Source: an uncultured Colwellia sp. (GTDB lineage Bacteria; Pseudomonadota; Gammaproteobacteria; Enterobacterales; Alteromonadaceae). From it: a DNA stretch of 64,000 nt. The DNA lies in NCBI GenBank assembly GCA_913061475.1, contig CAJXUN010000008.1:1-64000 (forward strand). The letters are read 5' to 3'. Below are positions 10,001 through 16,390 of this stretch, piece after piece; position 1 is the stretch's first letter; the number at the start of each line of letters is the position of its first letter. The notes beneath the pieces were generated by a model. The model saw only the letters and a list, made by a program, of their open reading frames with translations. It had not been told where the DNA came from and searched no databases. A program made the translations under genes and the position numbers.

Positions 10001-11528
10001 TAACGCTTCTGTAATAGGCGATGTAAAATATTTAAATGCGAGTTTTGTTGCACCTGCCGTTAACGCAGATACAACTCTGACCTTTGACTTTACCGCAACA
10101 GGCGCAGGCAATGTAGTACATGTACCTGTTACGGTTACTATTATTGCTAATCCCTTAACGGTAAGTGCAGGTAGCGACATTCGCGTTAGATCGGGCGCAA
10201 CGGTCCAGCTACACGCTGTATCAAGCAATGCGGCTAACTACGCATGGTCACAAACAGTAGGCACTCCTACGGTAACGCTGATTAATGGCAATACCAATGG
10301 CGCAAGTTTCGTCGCGCCTGATGTAACTGCGGACACAACGCTGACCTTTGAAGTTGATGTAACAGGTGGTGGAATACCGGGAACTGACACAGTTAATGTG
10401 ACTGTTTTCGAACCAACCATCGTAGTAAATACGAACAGCGCCCACCGTATTAACCTAATCGCAGATGATTCGGAGCCGCCGACCTTTATTGACACAACCT
10501 TTGCAGATAGCGTAAGTGGTAGTGACGTCACGCCAGCCACAACAACATGGACGATTACTCCTAATCCTACTCCCCCCGCAACATTGGACATGGTGTTTTC
10601 TGGATTGAATACGGCAATTTTGGAAATCAACCCAATTGGCGCTTCAAAAGGTACTTACACAGCGACGATGACAGCAGGTGATTCTGCTAACCATTACCAA
10701 TCAGGCAGCAAGTCATTTGTTATTGACATTAAACCTGCTACTCCGCCGATGCCTAAAACTGTTGATCTGAGTGCGAATGCAGGGCTAACAGTGGCAGGTA
10801 TTGCAGGCAATCATTCACTGCATGTCCCAACCATCTCGGGAGGTTTACCACCTTACCATTATAATTGGGGGTTAGGTGCCGATGCCAATGGCTTAGTAAT
10901 TACCGGTGGTACTACAGACAATCCAACCGTCGCTTTTCCTGCCGTACCTAGCACTTGTAATGCTATTTCTGGGAAAATATCGCTCACCGTTACAGATGCG
11001 AATGGTGATACCGCTACTGGCGATGTAACATATAGCAGCACACCTTCGCTAAATCCTATAAAACCAGTAAGTTGTCAAATATGTCGCGGCCCGAAATTTA
11101 TTTGTGAGCGCTCACATGTTTTAAAAGTTTGTGATGTTTCTTTGAGTAGCCATAAGTCGGGCACGGTCAATTCCGATTTACAATATTGTATTAATGATAT
11201 TGAAAACCTCCAAGATGGTTCACGCTATGTAACCCGTCGCTGCGCTACCGCGGAAGAAGTAAATCATGATTGGTTTATTGACAAAGCTTCAACGTCTAAC
11301 GAAGCAAGCGGTATTAAGGAACTAGGAAATTTGGGGCGGCTCGATCCTTTGGCTCATGGCTACAATGTGGTGATATTGAAGGATAGACACTTTACTTTTT
11401 CAGCAGCTTGTAAAGGTGATAACTGTAATCTAGAAACTGTTCCTGATGATCTTCTTGGTGTGACAAATGGCCTACCTAATAGTATGACAGGGGTTCCACC
11501 GACACCGAAAGCAGGTGTTTGTCCTTAG
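4059..11528 (+). CDS. Giant repeat lipoprotein with Ig/PKD-like domains and cysteine-rich C terminus
   Basis: 2489 residues. The N terminus is a lipoprotein signal (IGLTAC, lipidated Cys at residue 19). Ten closely similar Ig-like repeats of 90-95 residues follow, each with a VTYxWEDKS core; the cores start at residues 64, 154, 246, 340, 435, 528, 620, 712, 804 and 896. About 1350 residues of more diverged PKD/Ig-like repeats come next, recognisable by YAWTQ-type cores (for example SYSWAQTTGP, TYAWTQTSGP, NYAWSQTVG). The last ~190 residues carry essentially all other cysteines (CQIC, FICE, KVCD, QYCI, RRCA, AACK, DNCN, GVCP). Composition is rich in Thr, Ser, Val and Asn, poor in Lys and Cys, as in extended adhesin stalks. 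It is probably outer-membrane anchored, displaying a long stalk with a disulfide-stabilised tip; that role is inference. It sits directly behind a barrel gene and ahead of a strong terminator. Confidence 0.85.
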   Translation: MTLFRIISLFLLIGLTACDKASIPSDTAPNLSLSVSAPSIADAGETVNLSAILSANGANANSGVTYVWEDKSAQQLGLTSNNDTASFVAVAGIDEAIILVTASFDGSSVSETINIVINQPPKLTITAPPAVDVGASVDLSALLNIDGVDVNSGVTYVWEDKSTQHIGLTSNNNTANFVAISGIHEAVILVTASFDGITVSKTTSITINPPPNLSLTVTAPLSVNVGDNVNISAMVSADGVDVINGVTYVWEDKSTQQIGLVSSDDTANFVAIAGIHEAVILVTASFEGATVSRTVSITINPPQSLNSALTITAPLNVKVGDSVNLSAAFSIDGKDVITGVTYEWEDKSLQPIGLTSTNSTANFVAIMGISEAVILVKATFDGATVSKTVSITINPAQPPPVLDLAVSAPIDANVGDIVNLSAVFSIDGVDVSNGVTYVWEDKSIQPLALTSNSNTASFVALAGLDEAIIQVTASFGSITVSKTVSITINPSAPSLTLAVTAPTSVDVGVNVDLSALVSVNGVDVNSGVTYVWEDKSAQPVFLSSSNNTANFVAIIGIPEAIISVTASFGGATVSKTVSIAINPPHILDIVFTAPASADVGDNVNISALLNIDGVDVTSGVTYVWEDKSTQSVGLTSNSDTASFIAIAGIPEAVISVTASFGSSTVSKTVSITVNPPPTLIITVTAPLAVDIGDSVALGAMISANGVDVNSGVTYTWEDKSTQLVGLTSNSDTASFIAIAGIHEAVILVTAEFKGATVSKTTSIKINPVPNLTLTVAAPSPVDAGTSVDLIAMVSADGTDVSSGVTYVWEDKSTQPVVLSSKDNTANFVAISGVHEVVILVTAKFKGSTVSKTTSITINPPPHLDLTLTAPSIVDVGDSVDLIAMVSINGTDVTTGVTYEWEDKSAQSIGLASKDNTAHFVAVAGIDEPIVLITASYKGATVSEKVSIAVLSSVQPVEIGTLTISGPTKVKSSHQVILNALYTETSAVKTDATFVWSQDEGPDVGFTANNGEVSFTAPDVNQDTELAFSAQTTNDVGELFDTLWFVTVTPPDIAFTNQPNTGQSQVGSQQQTAHTVKQATSGDTVHLTTQVSQTGGGGSFTYAWTQVQVTGTPVVITHTDTSQPTATFVAPSAAGKLTFNVTATESGSGKSISQTQVVNVLGKPFSPQQGAQHSVFNGHGQIELKGRVNGGTAPFSYSWAQTTGPQAIISSTSAENPSVTPPTVTTDTDFTWVVSVTDANGQQVTSAHVVTVKAAPKLAVSILHPASADVAEGDTVLPQAQISGGTGNYSIRWTSSVVTLIDETTAAPSFVVPTVSKDTIIVVNLAVSDGVNQITRSVRYTAKPLFTVNSHQNQSGSNLATGPNQSTHQNNQIESGKTFKPSVDVHENAASGGTFTYAWTVVKPNPAPADLVIAGANTSQPIVVAPNVSTTTPVELQAVVTYTSTNGTSVSKTVHSQYQVVPYNSPSKPTLTLSMAGHESVIGGRLANPTVSVMNAAGTITYKWTQISGPNIVGGIIGDTTDNPYFTVPTITGGHQNLVLEVEVGDGTDVKTAQVIFDIDPLNIPPKLPLTVVASNDETVVANTVVNPRATVTNSNGTPTYAWTQTSGPAIIITDANTATPSFTTPTTSGTIVLEVTVTDNDNTPITDMVSYQVQTAIKLTAGTPIRSVSEGNTVDLLASTTDVNGTAAYAWSVVSDGGTGVVTGDIANPALAHTSIYIPAVDQDRILVLEVIATDSANSATAKATVTINISDLKMRVDLGAGANIPSGQTGQLHANVTSGKGPFSYAWTDSTPPSLSATNTNNPSFTAPNVTHSVDLQFGVTVTDSLNNTASDSIIMTVEQPPFSVNAGVDFSVTEGSTVQLRAQGVNGAGATWQWIQTAGQNVSLSDATLANPTFIAPSQAEGVKETFSFTVTGTSNGQVKSGSVNVVVQGVPDIDAHSNNVSVHAGATVNLAGSVTGAGTVENLAWTQSSAGLSVGTITNASVIGDVKYLNASFVAPAVNADTTLTFDFTATGAGNVVHVPVTVTIIANPLTVSAGSDIRVRSGATVQLHAVSSNAANYAWSQTVGTPTVTLINGNTNGASFVAPDVTADTTLTFEVDVTGGGIPGTDTVNVTVFEPTIVVNTNSAHRINLIADDSEPPTFIDTTFADSVSGSDVTPATTTWTITPNPTPPATLDMVFSGLNTAILEINPIGASKGTYTATMTAGDSANHYQSGSKSFVIDIKPATPPMPKTVDLSANAGLTVAGIAGNHSLHVPTISGGLPPYHYNWGLGADANGLVITGGTTDNPTVAFPAVPSTCNAISGKISLTVTDANGDTATGDVTYSSTPSLNPIKPVSCQICRGPKFICERSHVLKVCDVSLSSHKSGTVNSDLQYCINDIENLQDGSRYVTRRCATAEEVNHDWFIDKASTSNEASGIKELGNLGRLDPLAHGYNVVILKDRHFTFSAACKGDNCNLETVPDDLLGVTNGLPNSMTGVPPTPKAGVCP
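4140..6900 (+). repeat. Ten tandem ~276-bp coding repeats
   Basis: The repeated Ig-like units are also similar as DNA. The segment encoding VTYVWEDKS recurs with its starts at 4248, 4518, 4794, 5076, 5361, 5640, 5916, 6192, 6468 and 6744, spaced 270 to 285 bases, always a multiple of three. Units 7 and 8 share a long near-identical stretch encoding SNSDTASFIAIAGI, which points to recent duplication or gene conversion between neighbours. Confidence 0.9.
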
Positions 11529-11546
11529 TTAGTTTATTCAAAATAA

Positions 11547-11588
11547 AAGCGTCACTTAATATATTCATTATTAAGTGACGCTTTTTAC
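11547..11588 (+). terminator. Rho-independent terminator after the giant lipoprotein gene
   Basis: A perfect 14-base stem (AAGCGTCACTTAAT at 11547-11560 with its complement at 11570-11583) closes a 9-base loop and is followed by a T-run. It lies 19 bases after the stop codon and ends the barrel/lipoprotein transcription unit. Confidence 0.9.
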
Positions 11589-11818
11589 ATTTTTAAACCT
11601 TAATTTTTCTAAATGCACTTATTGTAATGGTTTTGATGAATCATTTGCAGAGCATAATAATTATAAGTAATACCAAACGAACAAATTTATTGATCATCTT
11701 CAATTGGTCTACATATCCAATTTCTGCATTGTATTCAATCCCGATTGCTAGCGACTGCTCTATCACACACCTTGAACTTTAATCTTAATCCTCATTGAAT
11801 TTTTATCACGCATTTAAT

Positions 11819-12240
11819 CTACTTGGTATAAAAGTAAAAAGAATGAACACAATTAAATGTTATATTTTTTCTCTTTAAAATATTACAAAATAAAGCGAGT
11901 TGCTCAGATAATGAATACTCGTCAGGTTGTTGATATTCAAAGTGTTGAAAATTACCTTTGAGTAAACCCCTTAGTAATGCAGGAAGAGCGTTGTACTTAT
12001 TTGTCTCATCTAATGTGAAATGCAATGCCTTATAATCACTGGCCTTTAAAACAATTAAAAAATATTGCGGGGCAGCAAAAAAAACTGTGTTTTTAAATAT
12101 GATGTATCACATAATCAGTTTCTTAATGAAGCTCTGCAATGACATAAGTACAGTTTTCATCTACTTCATTAACCCCTGGGCGGGGTGCATAAAGTTGCTC
12201 ACCTAAAATAAGTCATAATTTTTTGATTATCTACAATTGG
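11819..12240 (-). pseudogene. Possible remnant of a coding sequence, unknown family
   Basis: On the minus strand a frame is open from about 12106 to a TAA at 11819 and reads like a folded protein (TVFFAAPQYFLIVLKASDY, HFTLDETNKYNALPALLRG, NFQHFEYQQPDEYSLSEQ), but it has no good ATG or ribosome binding site; the first usual start is a TTG at 12025. Immediately upstream on the same strand another short protein-like piece (GEQLYAPRPGVNEVDENC, ending at a TAA near 12124) sits in a different register, and a further piece (RTPYLSGALVSSGVISRKS) lies near 12300-12400. This pattern fits a decayed gene or several fragments, but chance cannot be excluded. No family was recognised. Confidence 0.3.
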
Positions 12241-12587
12241 TTCTCTTCTTTAATGGATTTTGGGTGAATATTTTGATTACTACTCAGACCAATGAATAAC
12301 GAAAAACAACCAAACCACTTCTAATTTGCTTTTTCTAGATATCACTCCACTTGATACCAAAGCACCTGAAAGATACGGGGTTCGGTCGCTTATGTATAAA
12401 CCCGCTTAGCGATACAATTTATGTAACCTGAACTCTGGATAATAGAAATAGAAACGATAAAGCTTTTATTTTCATAGATATAAAAAGAAGCTAATAGTAG
12501 ATTTACATATTAGTTGTATCAATGTCATTAGTTTTGCGTGAATCAAGGCAAGTTTTTTATTCCAGATAAAACCAGGTACCTACATCC

Positions 12588-12603
12588 ATGTAGGCTACGC
12601 TGA
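12588..12603. repeat. Palindrome with CATCCATG core
   Basis: CCTACATCCATGTAGG can form a 7-bp stem with a 2-base loop. The CATCCATG centre is the same as in the 51-bp tandem repeats at 15821-15973, but the flanking paired bases differ. It lies about 115 bases downstream of nhaD. Confidence 0.55.
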
Positions 12604-12715
12604 TACCATTAAAAACATTGGCATGACGTACATAACTTACCCAGATTTCAGGCTATGTATAATCGCTAGGCTGGTTAAACAGTTTAAAGAATTCGTTAAC
12701 TAACGCAGAAAGCAT

Positions 12716-14137
12716 TTAACCATTAATCAAAAAGTGCACTGCAATACTCGCAGCGTAGCCTAGGGCAATAACCCAACTCCACTTTAAGTGGCCGATAAAG
12801 GAATAAACGCCTTTGGTTTGCCCCATTAAAGCAACACCGGCAGCTGATCCAATTGACAGCAAACTTCCACCGACACCTGCGGTCATCGTCACTAACAACC
12901 ATTGTTGTAGATCCATTGCAGGATTCATGCTTAGTACCGCAAACACCACAGGGATGTTATCAACAATTGCTGATAGCACACCAACAGCAATATTAGCGTA
13001 AGTTGGGCTCCAACTACTGTATAAGGCTTCTGAAACGAGACTTAAGTAACCCATAAAGCCCAAACCACCAACACACATGACCACACCATAAAAAAACAGT
13101 AAGGTATCCCACTCTGCCCGCGCTATTTTGTCAAAAATATCAAACGGGATAATGTTACCCAGTTTTTTCAATTCTTCAGCGTCGTTCGTTGCTTCTGCTT
13201 TACTGCGTTTTTTATCTAAGGAGCGCGGTAAACTCATACGTAAATAAAAGCCGAAAAACTTCAGGTAACCCAGTCCCATCATCATACCCAATACAGGTGG
13301 CATGTTGACCACACTATGACATAAAACAGCCGTTGCAATAGTCAAGATAAAGAGCGCAACAATTCTTTTTGCCCCTCTTTTAATTTCAAAATTTTCACTG
13401 AGATCAGGCACTGATTTTTCGTTGGAAATGAAAAGGCTCATGATAATTGCCGGCACTAAAAAATTAACCAAAGATGGAATAAACAAGACGATAAATTGTT
13501 CAAATTTAACTAACCCTGATTGCCAAATCATTAGCGTGGTGATATCACCAAATGGACTAAATACGCCACCCGCGTTAGCCGCAACAACAATATTAATACA
13601 AGCTATATTAATGAACTTTTTATCTTTTGATGCAACTTTCAATATAATTGCGCACATCAACATGGCGGTGGTTAAATTGTTCGCAAATGAAGAAATAGCG
13701 AATGCTAAAATGCCGGTTAACCAGAACAATGATCTGAGGCTTAAGCCCTTAGACACCATCCATAAGCGCAAGCCATCAAAAATGCCTCTTTCTTCCATAG
13801 CGTTTATGTAGGTCATGGCAACTAAAAGAAATAATAGGAGTTGCGCATATTCAAGTAAGTTGTGATTAAACGCTTCTTCAGCTTCTAAAGGGATACCGTT
13901 TTGCGTGTAAATCCAACCAATAATAAGCCAAATAACACCGGCAGCAACTAGTACCGGCTTTGACTTTCTTAAATGAATGACATCTTCACCAATCACCAAT
14001 AAATAAGCAATTGAAAATAAAATCAGTGCAGTAAAGCCAAAAACTGAATTGGTTAAATCAATACTGCCGGGACCTGCTGCCCAAGAGGCACCAGAAATAC
14101 AGGAAAGTAAAAGGACTAATAATAATTTTTTAAACAT
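12716..14137 (-). CDS. nhaD: Na+/H+ antiporter, NhaD type
   Basis: 473 residues from the ATG at 14137. An in-frame GTG at 14143 would add two residues, but it lies inside the AGGTG that best serves as ribosome binding site for the ATG. The protein is a multi-spanning membrane protein of the ion transporter/arsenite permease superfamily. An N-terminal hydrophobic segment (LLLVLLLSCISGASWA) resembles a cleavable signal, followed by about 12 membrane helices. The conserved half-motifs SSFANNLTTAML and FSPFGDITTLMIWQ are typical of NhaD and related antiporters, as is AIVDNIPVVFAVLS. It exchanges cytoplasmic Na+ (and usually Li+) for protons and so complements the Na+-NQR encoded nearby. It is a single-gene unit, divergent from the HupE-like gene across a 490-base gap. 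Confidence 0.92.
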   Translation of the reverse strand: MFKKLLLVLLLSCISGASWAAGPGSIDLTNSVFGFTALILFSIAYLLVIGEDVIHLRKSKPVLVAAGVIWLIIGWIYTQNGIPLEAEEAFNHNLLEYAQLLLFLLVAMTYINAMEERGIFDGLRLWMVSKGLSLRSLFWLTGILAFAISSFANNLTTAMLMCAIILKVASKDKKFINIACINIVVAANAGGVFSPFGDITTLMIWQSGLVKFEQFIVLFIPSLVNFLVPAIIMSLFISNEKSVPDLSENFEIKRGAKRIVALFILTIATAVLCHSVVNMPPVLGMMMGLGYLKFFGFYLRMSLPRSLDKKRSKAEATNDAEELKKLGNIIPFDIFDKIARAEWDTLLFFYGVVMCVGGLGFMGYLSLVSEALYSSWSPTYANIAVGVLSAIVDNIPVVFAVLSMNPAMDLQQWLLVTMTAGVGGSLLSIGSAAGVALMGQTKGVYSFIGHLKWSWVIALGYAASIAVHFLING

Positions 14138-14634
14138 ACACACCTAATGAACAAAACTGTGTTCTCATTATTGCTGTTAACAAAGACTAAATGTCTTTTG
14201 GTAAATTTTATAACTGATATTATTTTCCAATGTTGCCACTTTGTTTGCTCGCTTTTTAATGCCCCTGTTTGATCTCATCAAACTCAGACATTAGCTAGGG
14301 TTAATAGACTTCAAACCTCTATGCTTTTTTAAGTTAGGTTAACAATAGGCAGCAAAAAACAACATCGGCGTATTATAATCCGACTTTCAATATATTAACT
14401 GATATTTTTTTAACTTCTTTGAGGAAAATCATGATATTTAACAAGCCTATAAGTTACTGATAATTAATACTGATATAATTTTTATAAGCGAGTGCTAGGT
14501 GTTCGTACCATATTGAACAAAATTCAATTTTGTTGCCAAAGATTATTTAATCATCACGAGATGCACACAGCGCTATTAATTCGATAAAAGATAGGTTAAT
14601 TTATCGCTATTTTATCCGAACCTAGGTTTTTATT
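14138..14634. other. Divergent intergenic region nhaD / hupE-like
   Basis: About 490 bases expected to hold the divergent promoters of both genes. A 9-codon frame with a good ribosome binding site (GAGGAAAATC before ATG at 14431) is present, but nothing supports it as a gene. No convincing regulatory motif was seen. Confidence 0.5.
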
Positions 14635-15795
14635 TTGTATATCTGTACACTTTCTAAATTTTATCTTGTTGTCACTTTACTTATTTCCGCATTAATATCA
14701 GTCAATAGTTTTGCCCACAGTGATGATATAAACAAAGCGACGTTATCTATAGAAAACCATGAACAATATCGGCTGACCGTTACGGTAGACTTTGTTCACT
14801 TGCTAAAGAGGCATTTGGAAGTTTCAGGAAATGATGAAAAGACCATTAACGTAATTAATCAGATGTCGTTTGTCGAACAAAAAAAGCTAGTAGAAGCCGT
14901 TCAAGCGAGGGTAAGTCAACAGTCGAGTCTGCACTTTGATCGTCATGTACAAATTATGCCGACATTTAAGGGATTACAGCTTCAACATTTAAAGCGAATT
15001 TTATCCCAACAAGCTAACTTATCTGAGTATAAAACACAGCTAATCGCGACAGGAAAAATTCCGCGAGATGTCAGTGAAGTCGCGATAAGCTTTTCGCCAT
15101 TAATTGGCCAGGTTATAGTTAACATCATCCGTCCCGAACAAGAAATCATCGGGACGGGGAATATTAGCAGCAGTTATCAAATAGATTTGAGTCGAGCTAA
15201 TTCAGCGAAAAACACCTTAAAAACACCTGCTGCCATCAAGTACACGGTTGACTACATCTATCAGGGATTTATCCATATTATTCCGAAAGGTTTAGATCAT
15301 ATTCTCTTTGTATTGGCACTGTTGCTATTTGCTAAACGTCGATCAACCTTAATATGGCAAGTATCTGCATTTACTCTGGCTCATACCATTACTCTCGCAC
15401 TCGGCATTTACGGCCTTATCACGATTTCTAGCGCAGTCGTCGAGCCACTCATCGCTTTGTCGATAATTTATGTCGGGGTAGAAAACATTTATCGAAGCAA
15501 TAAAATGACGACTAACCATGCTCGTCTAGCGATAATATTTGCTTTTGGCTTGTTACATGGTTTGGGGTTTGCTTCGGTATTAACTGAGGTAGGACTACCC
15601 GACAGTCAATATCTGGTGAGTTTAATTGCGTTTAATATTGGCGTTGAGTTAGGCCAATTAACGGTTATTGCTTTAGCTTTTATCTGTTTATTGCCCTTTA
15701 GCGTAAAAGTCTGGTACCAAAAAAAGTTAGTACTCGCACTCAATGTAGCCATCGCCGTTATTGCAACATATTGGCTGATTGAACGACTTATTTAA
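14635..15795 (+). CDS. HupE/UreJ-like integral membrane protein
   Basis: 386 residues. A signal peptide (about 1-28, ending SFAHSDD) precedes a ~190-residue periplasmic domain of mixed alpha/beta character, then about six membrane helices from residue ~210. The membrane part carries the family motifs FIHIIPKGLDHILFVLALLL, AHTITLALGIYGL and LLHGLGFASVL; the repeated His/Asp residues in such helices suggest metal handling. Related proteins are HupE/UreJ (nickel or cobalt permeases), but this longer two-part form, with a large periplasmic domain, occurs widely in marine gammaproteobacteria without hydrogenase or urease genes, and none are seen here; its substrate is unknown. The start is a TTG with AGG about 8 bases upstream; no in-frame ATG gives a plausible signal peptide. 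Confidence 0.8.
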   Translation: MYICTLSKFYLVVTLLISALISVNSFAHSDDINKATLSIENHEQYRLTVTVDFVHLLKRHLEVSGNDEKTINVINQMSFVEQKKLVEAVQARVSQQSSLHFDRHVQIMPTFKGLQLQHLKRILSQQANLSEYKTQLIATGKIPRDVSEVAISFSPLIGQVIVNIIRPEQEIIGTGNISSSYQIDLSRANSAKNTLKTPAAIKYTVDYIYQGFIHIIPKGLDHILFVLALLLFAKRRSTLIWQVSAFTLAHTITLALGIYGLITISSAVVEPLIALSIIYVGVENIYRSNKMTTNHARLAIIFAFGLLHGLGFASVLTEVGLPDSQYLVSLIAFNIGVELGQLTVIALAFICLLPFSVKVWYQKKLVLALNVAIAVIATYWLIERLI

Positions 15796-15820
15796 ACTCA
15801 GGGTGTAAAAAAATTATATA

Positions 15821-15973
15821 AACACATGCTTCTGTGCATCCATGCACCCGTGATATATCATACATCCTTACATACGCGCTCCAGCGCATCCGTGCGATCG
15901 CGATATACTCTACATCCTGTACATACACGCTCCTGCGCATCCATGCGCCCGCGATATACCGTACATCCTTTAC
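15821..15973. repeat. Three tandem 51-bp repeats with internal hairpins
   Basis: Units at 15821-15871, 15872-15922 and 15923-15973, each exactly 51 bases. Each contains a palindrome around CATCC(A/G)TG: GTGCATCCATGCAC in unit 1 and GCGCATCCATGCGC in unit 3. The T:A pair of unit 1 is replaced by C:G in unit 3, a compensatory change that keeps the stem; unit 2 is slightly imperfect. The units also share ACATCC near the 3' end. Because 51 is divisible by 3, both strands show open frames with a 17-residue period, which I regard as a by-product. Confidence 0.9.
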
Positions 15974-15974
15974 A

Positions 15975-16006
15975 TAAAAAAGGTGAGCTAAGCTCACCTT
16001 TTTTAA
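15975..16006. terminator. Bidirectional terminator between hupE-like gene and nqrM
   Basis: AGGTGAGC and GCTCACCT form a stem with a TAA loop, flanked by A-runs on the left and T-runs on the right, so it can end transcription from both sides. It follows the 51-bp repeats on the plus strand and nqrM on the minus strand. Confidence 0.85.
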
Positions 16007-16052
16007 TTTATCAACAACACTAGCTAAATATAGTGCTATTCATTCGAATAAT

Positions 16053-16274
16053 TTAGATGTTTTTTACGCTAATGTCGCCAACTTCCAGCGCGGCAATACG
16101 CTCTCGCTCTTGACGCTTCTCGCATGGATTGTCACAGTTACACGATTTATCTATACCCACACTCGCTAAACCACCACAGCTACCTGCTAAGGTTTTCTTT
16201 TGAAAAATATAACCGACAGCCATTGCCATAACAATAACGAGAAAAAAACCGAAGGTGATTAAAAATATCGCCAT
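16053..16274 (-). CDS. nqrM: Na+-NQR maturation protein NqrM
   Basis: 73 residues. One N-terminal membrane helix (about 2-24), then the cysteine pattern typical of the DUF539/NqrM family: LAGSCGGL, CNCDNPC. The four conserved cysteines are thought to deliver iron for the Fe site in the NqrD/NqrE membrane pair; without NqrM the complex does not assemble properly (established for Vibrio). It lies 116 bases downstream of apbE on the same strand, as in many Vibrio and Alteromonadales genomes, and ahead of a strong terminator. Confidence 0.93.
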   Translation of the reverse strand: MAIFLITFGFFLVIVMAMAVGYIFQKKTLAGSCGGLASVGIDKSCNCDNPCEKRQERERIAALEVGDISVKNI

Positions 16275-16390
16275 AATGCGTGCCTACCTATTTTATAACA
16301 TGCCAGTATTTTTTATTTAAATGCTGAATTGCAGACATTTATTGATAAAAAATATCGACCAACTTTACTGATTTAAGTAAACGTACAAAT

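Larger units (their letters stand above)
11589..12715. other. Long non-coding or degenerate region
   Basis: No convincing intact gene in about 1.1 kb. Minus-strand fragments read like protein but are broken by stops (see the entry at 11819). A palindrome centred on CATCCATG lies at 12588-12603. No terminator of the usual kind was found directly downstream of nhaD (12716). Confidence 0.5.

Noticed and set aside
10238-10630. 130-codon antisense frame inside the giant lipoprotein gene, and similar antisense frames at 7643-7912 and 9965-10228
   Set aside because: They mirror the Thr/Val/Ser-rich coding strand, lack ribosome binding sites and show no domain.
13422-13811. 129-codon frame antisense to nhaD
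   Set aside because: Shadow of a membrane protein gene; no start signal or recognisable domain.
14431-14460. Nine-codon frame with a good ribosome binding site upstream of the hupE-like gene
   Set aside because: Too short to support; no attenuator structure follows it.
15821-15973. CRISPR array
   Set aside because: Units are contiguous without unique spacers and there are no cas genes in the window.
15788-16023. Open frames on both strands across the 51-bp repeats, with a 17-residue period
   Set aside because: The periodicity follows from a unit length divisible by 3; no ribosome binding sites and both strands look equally open.
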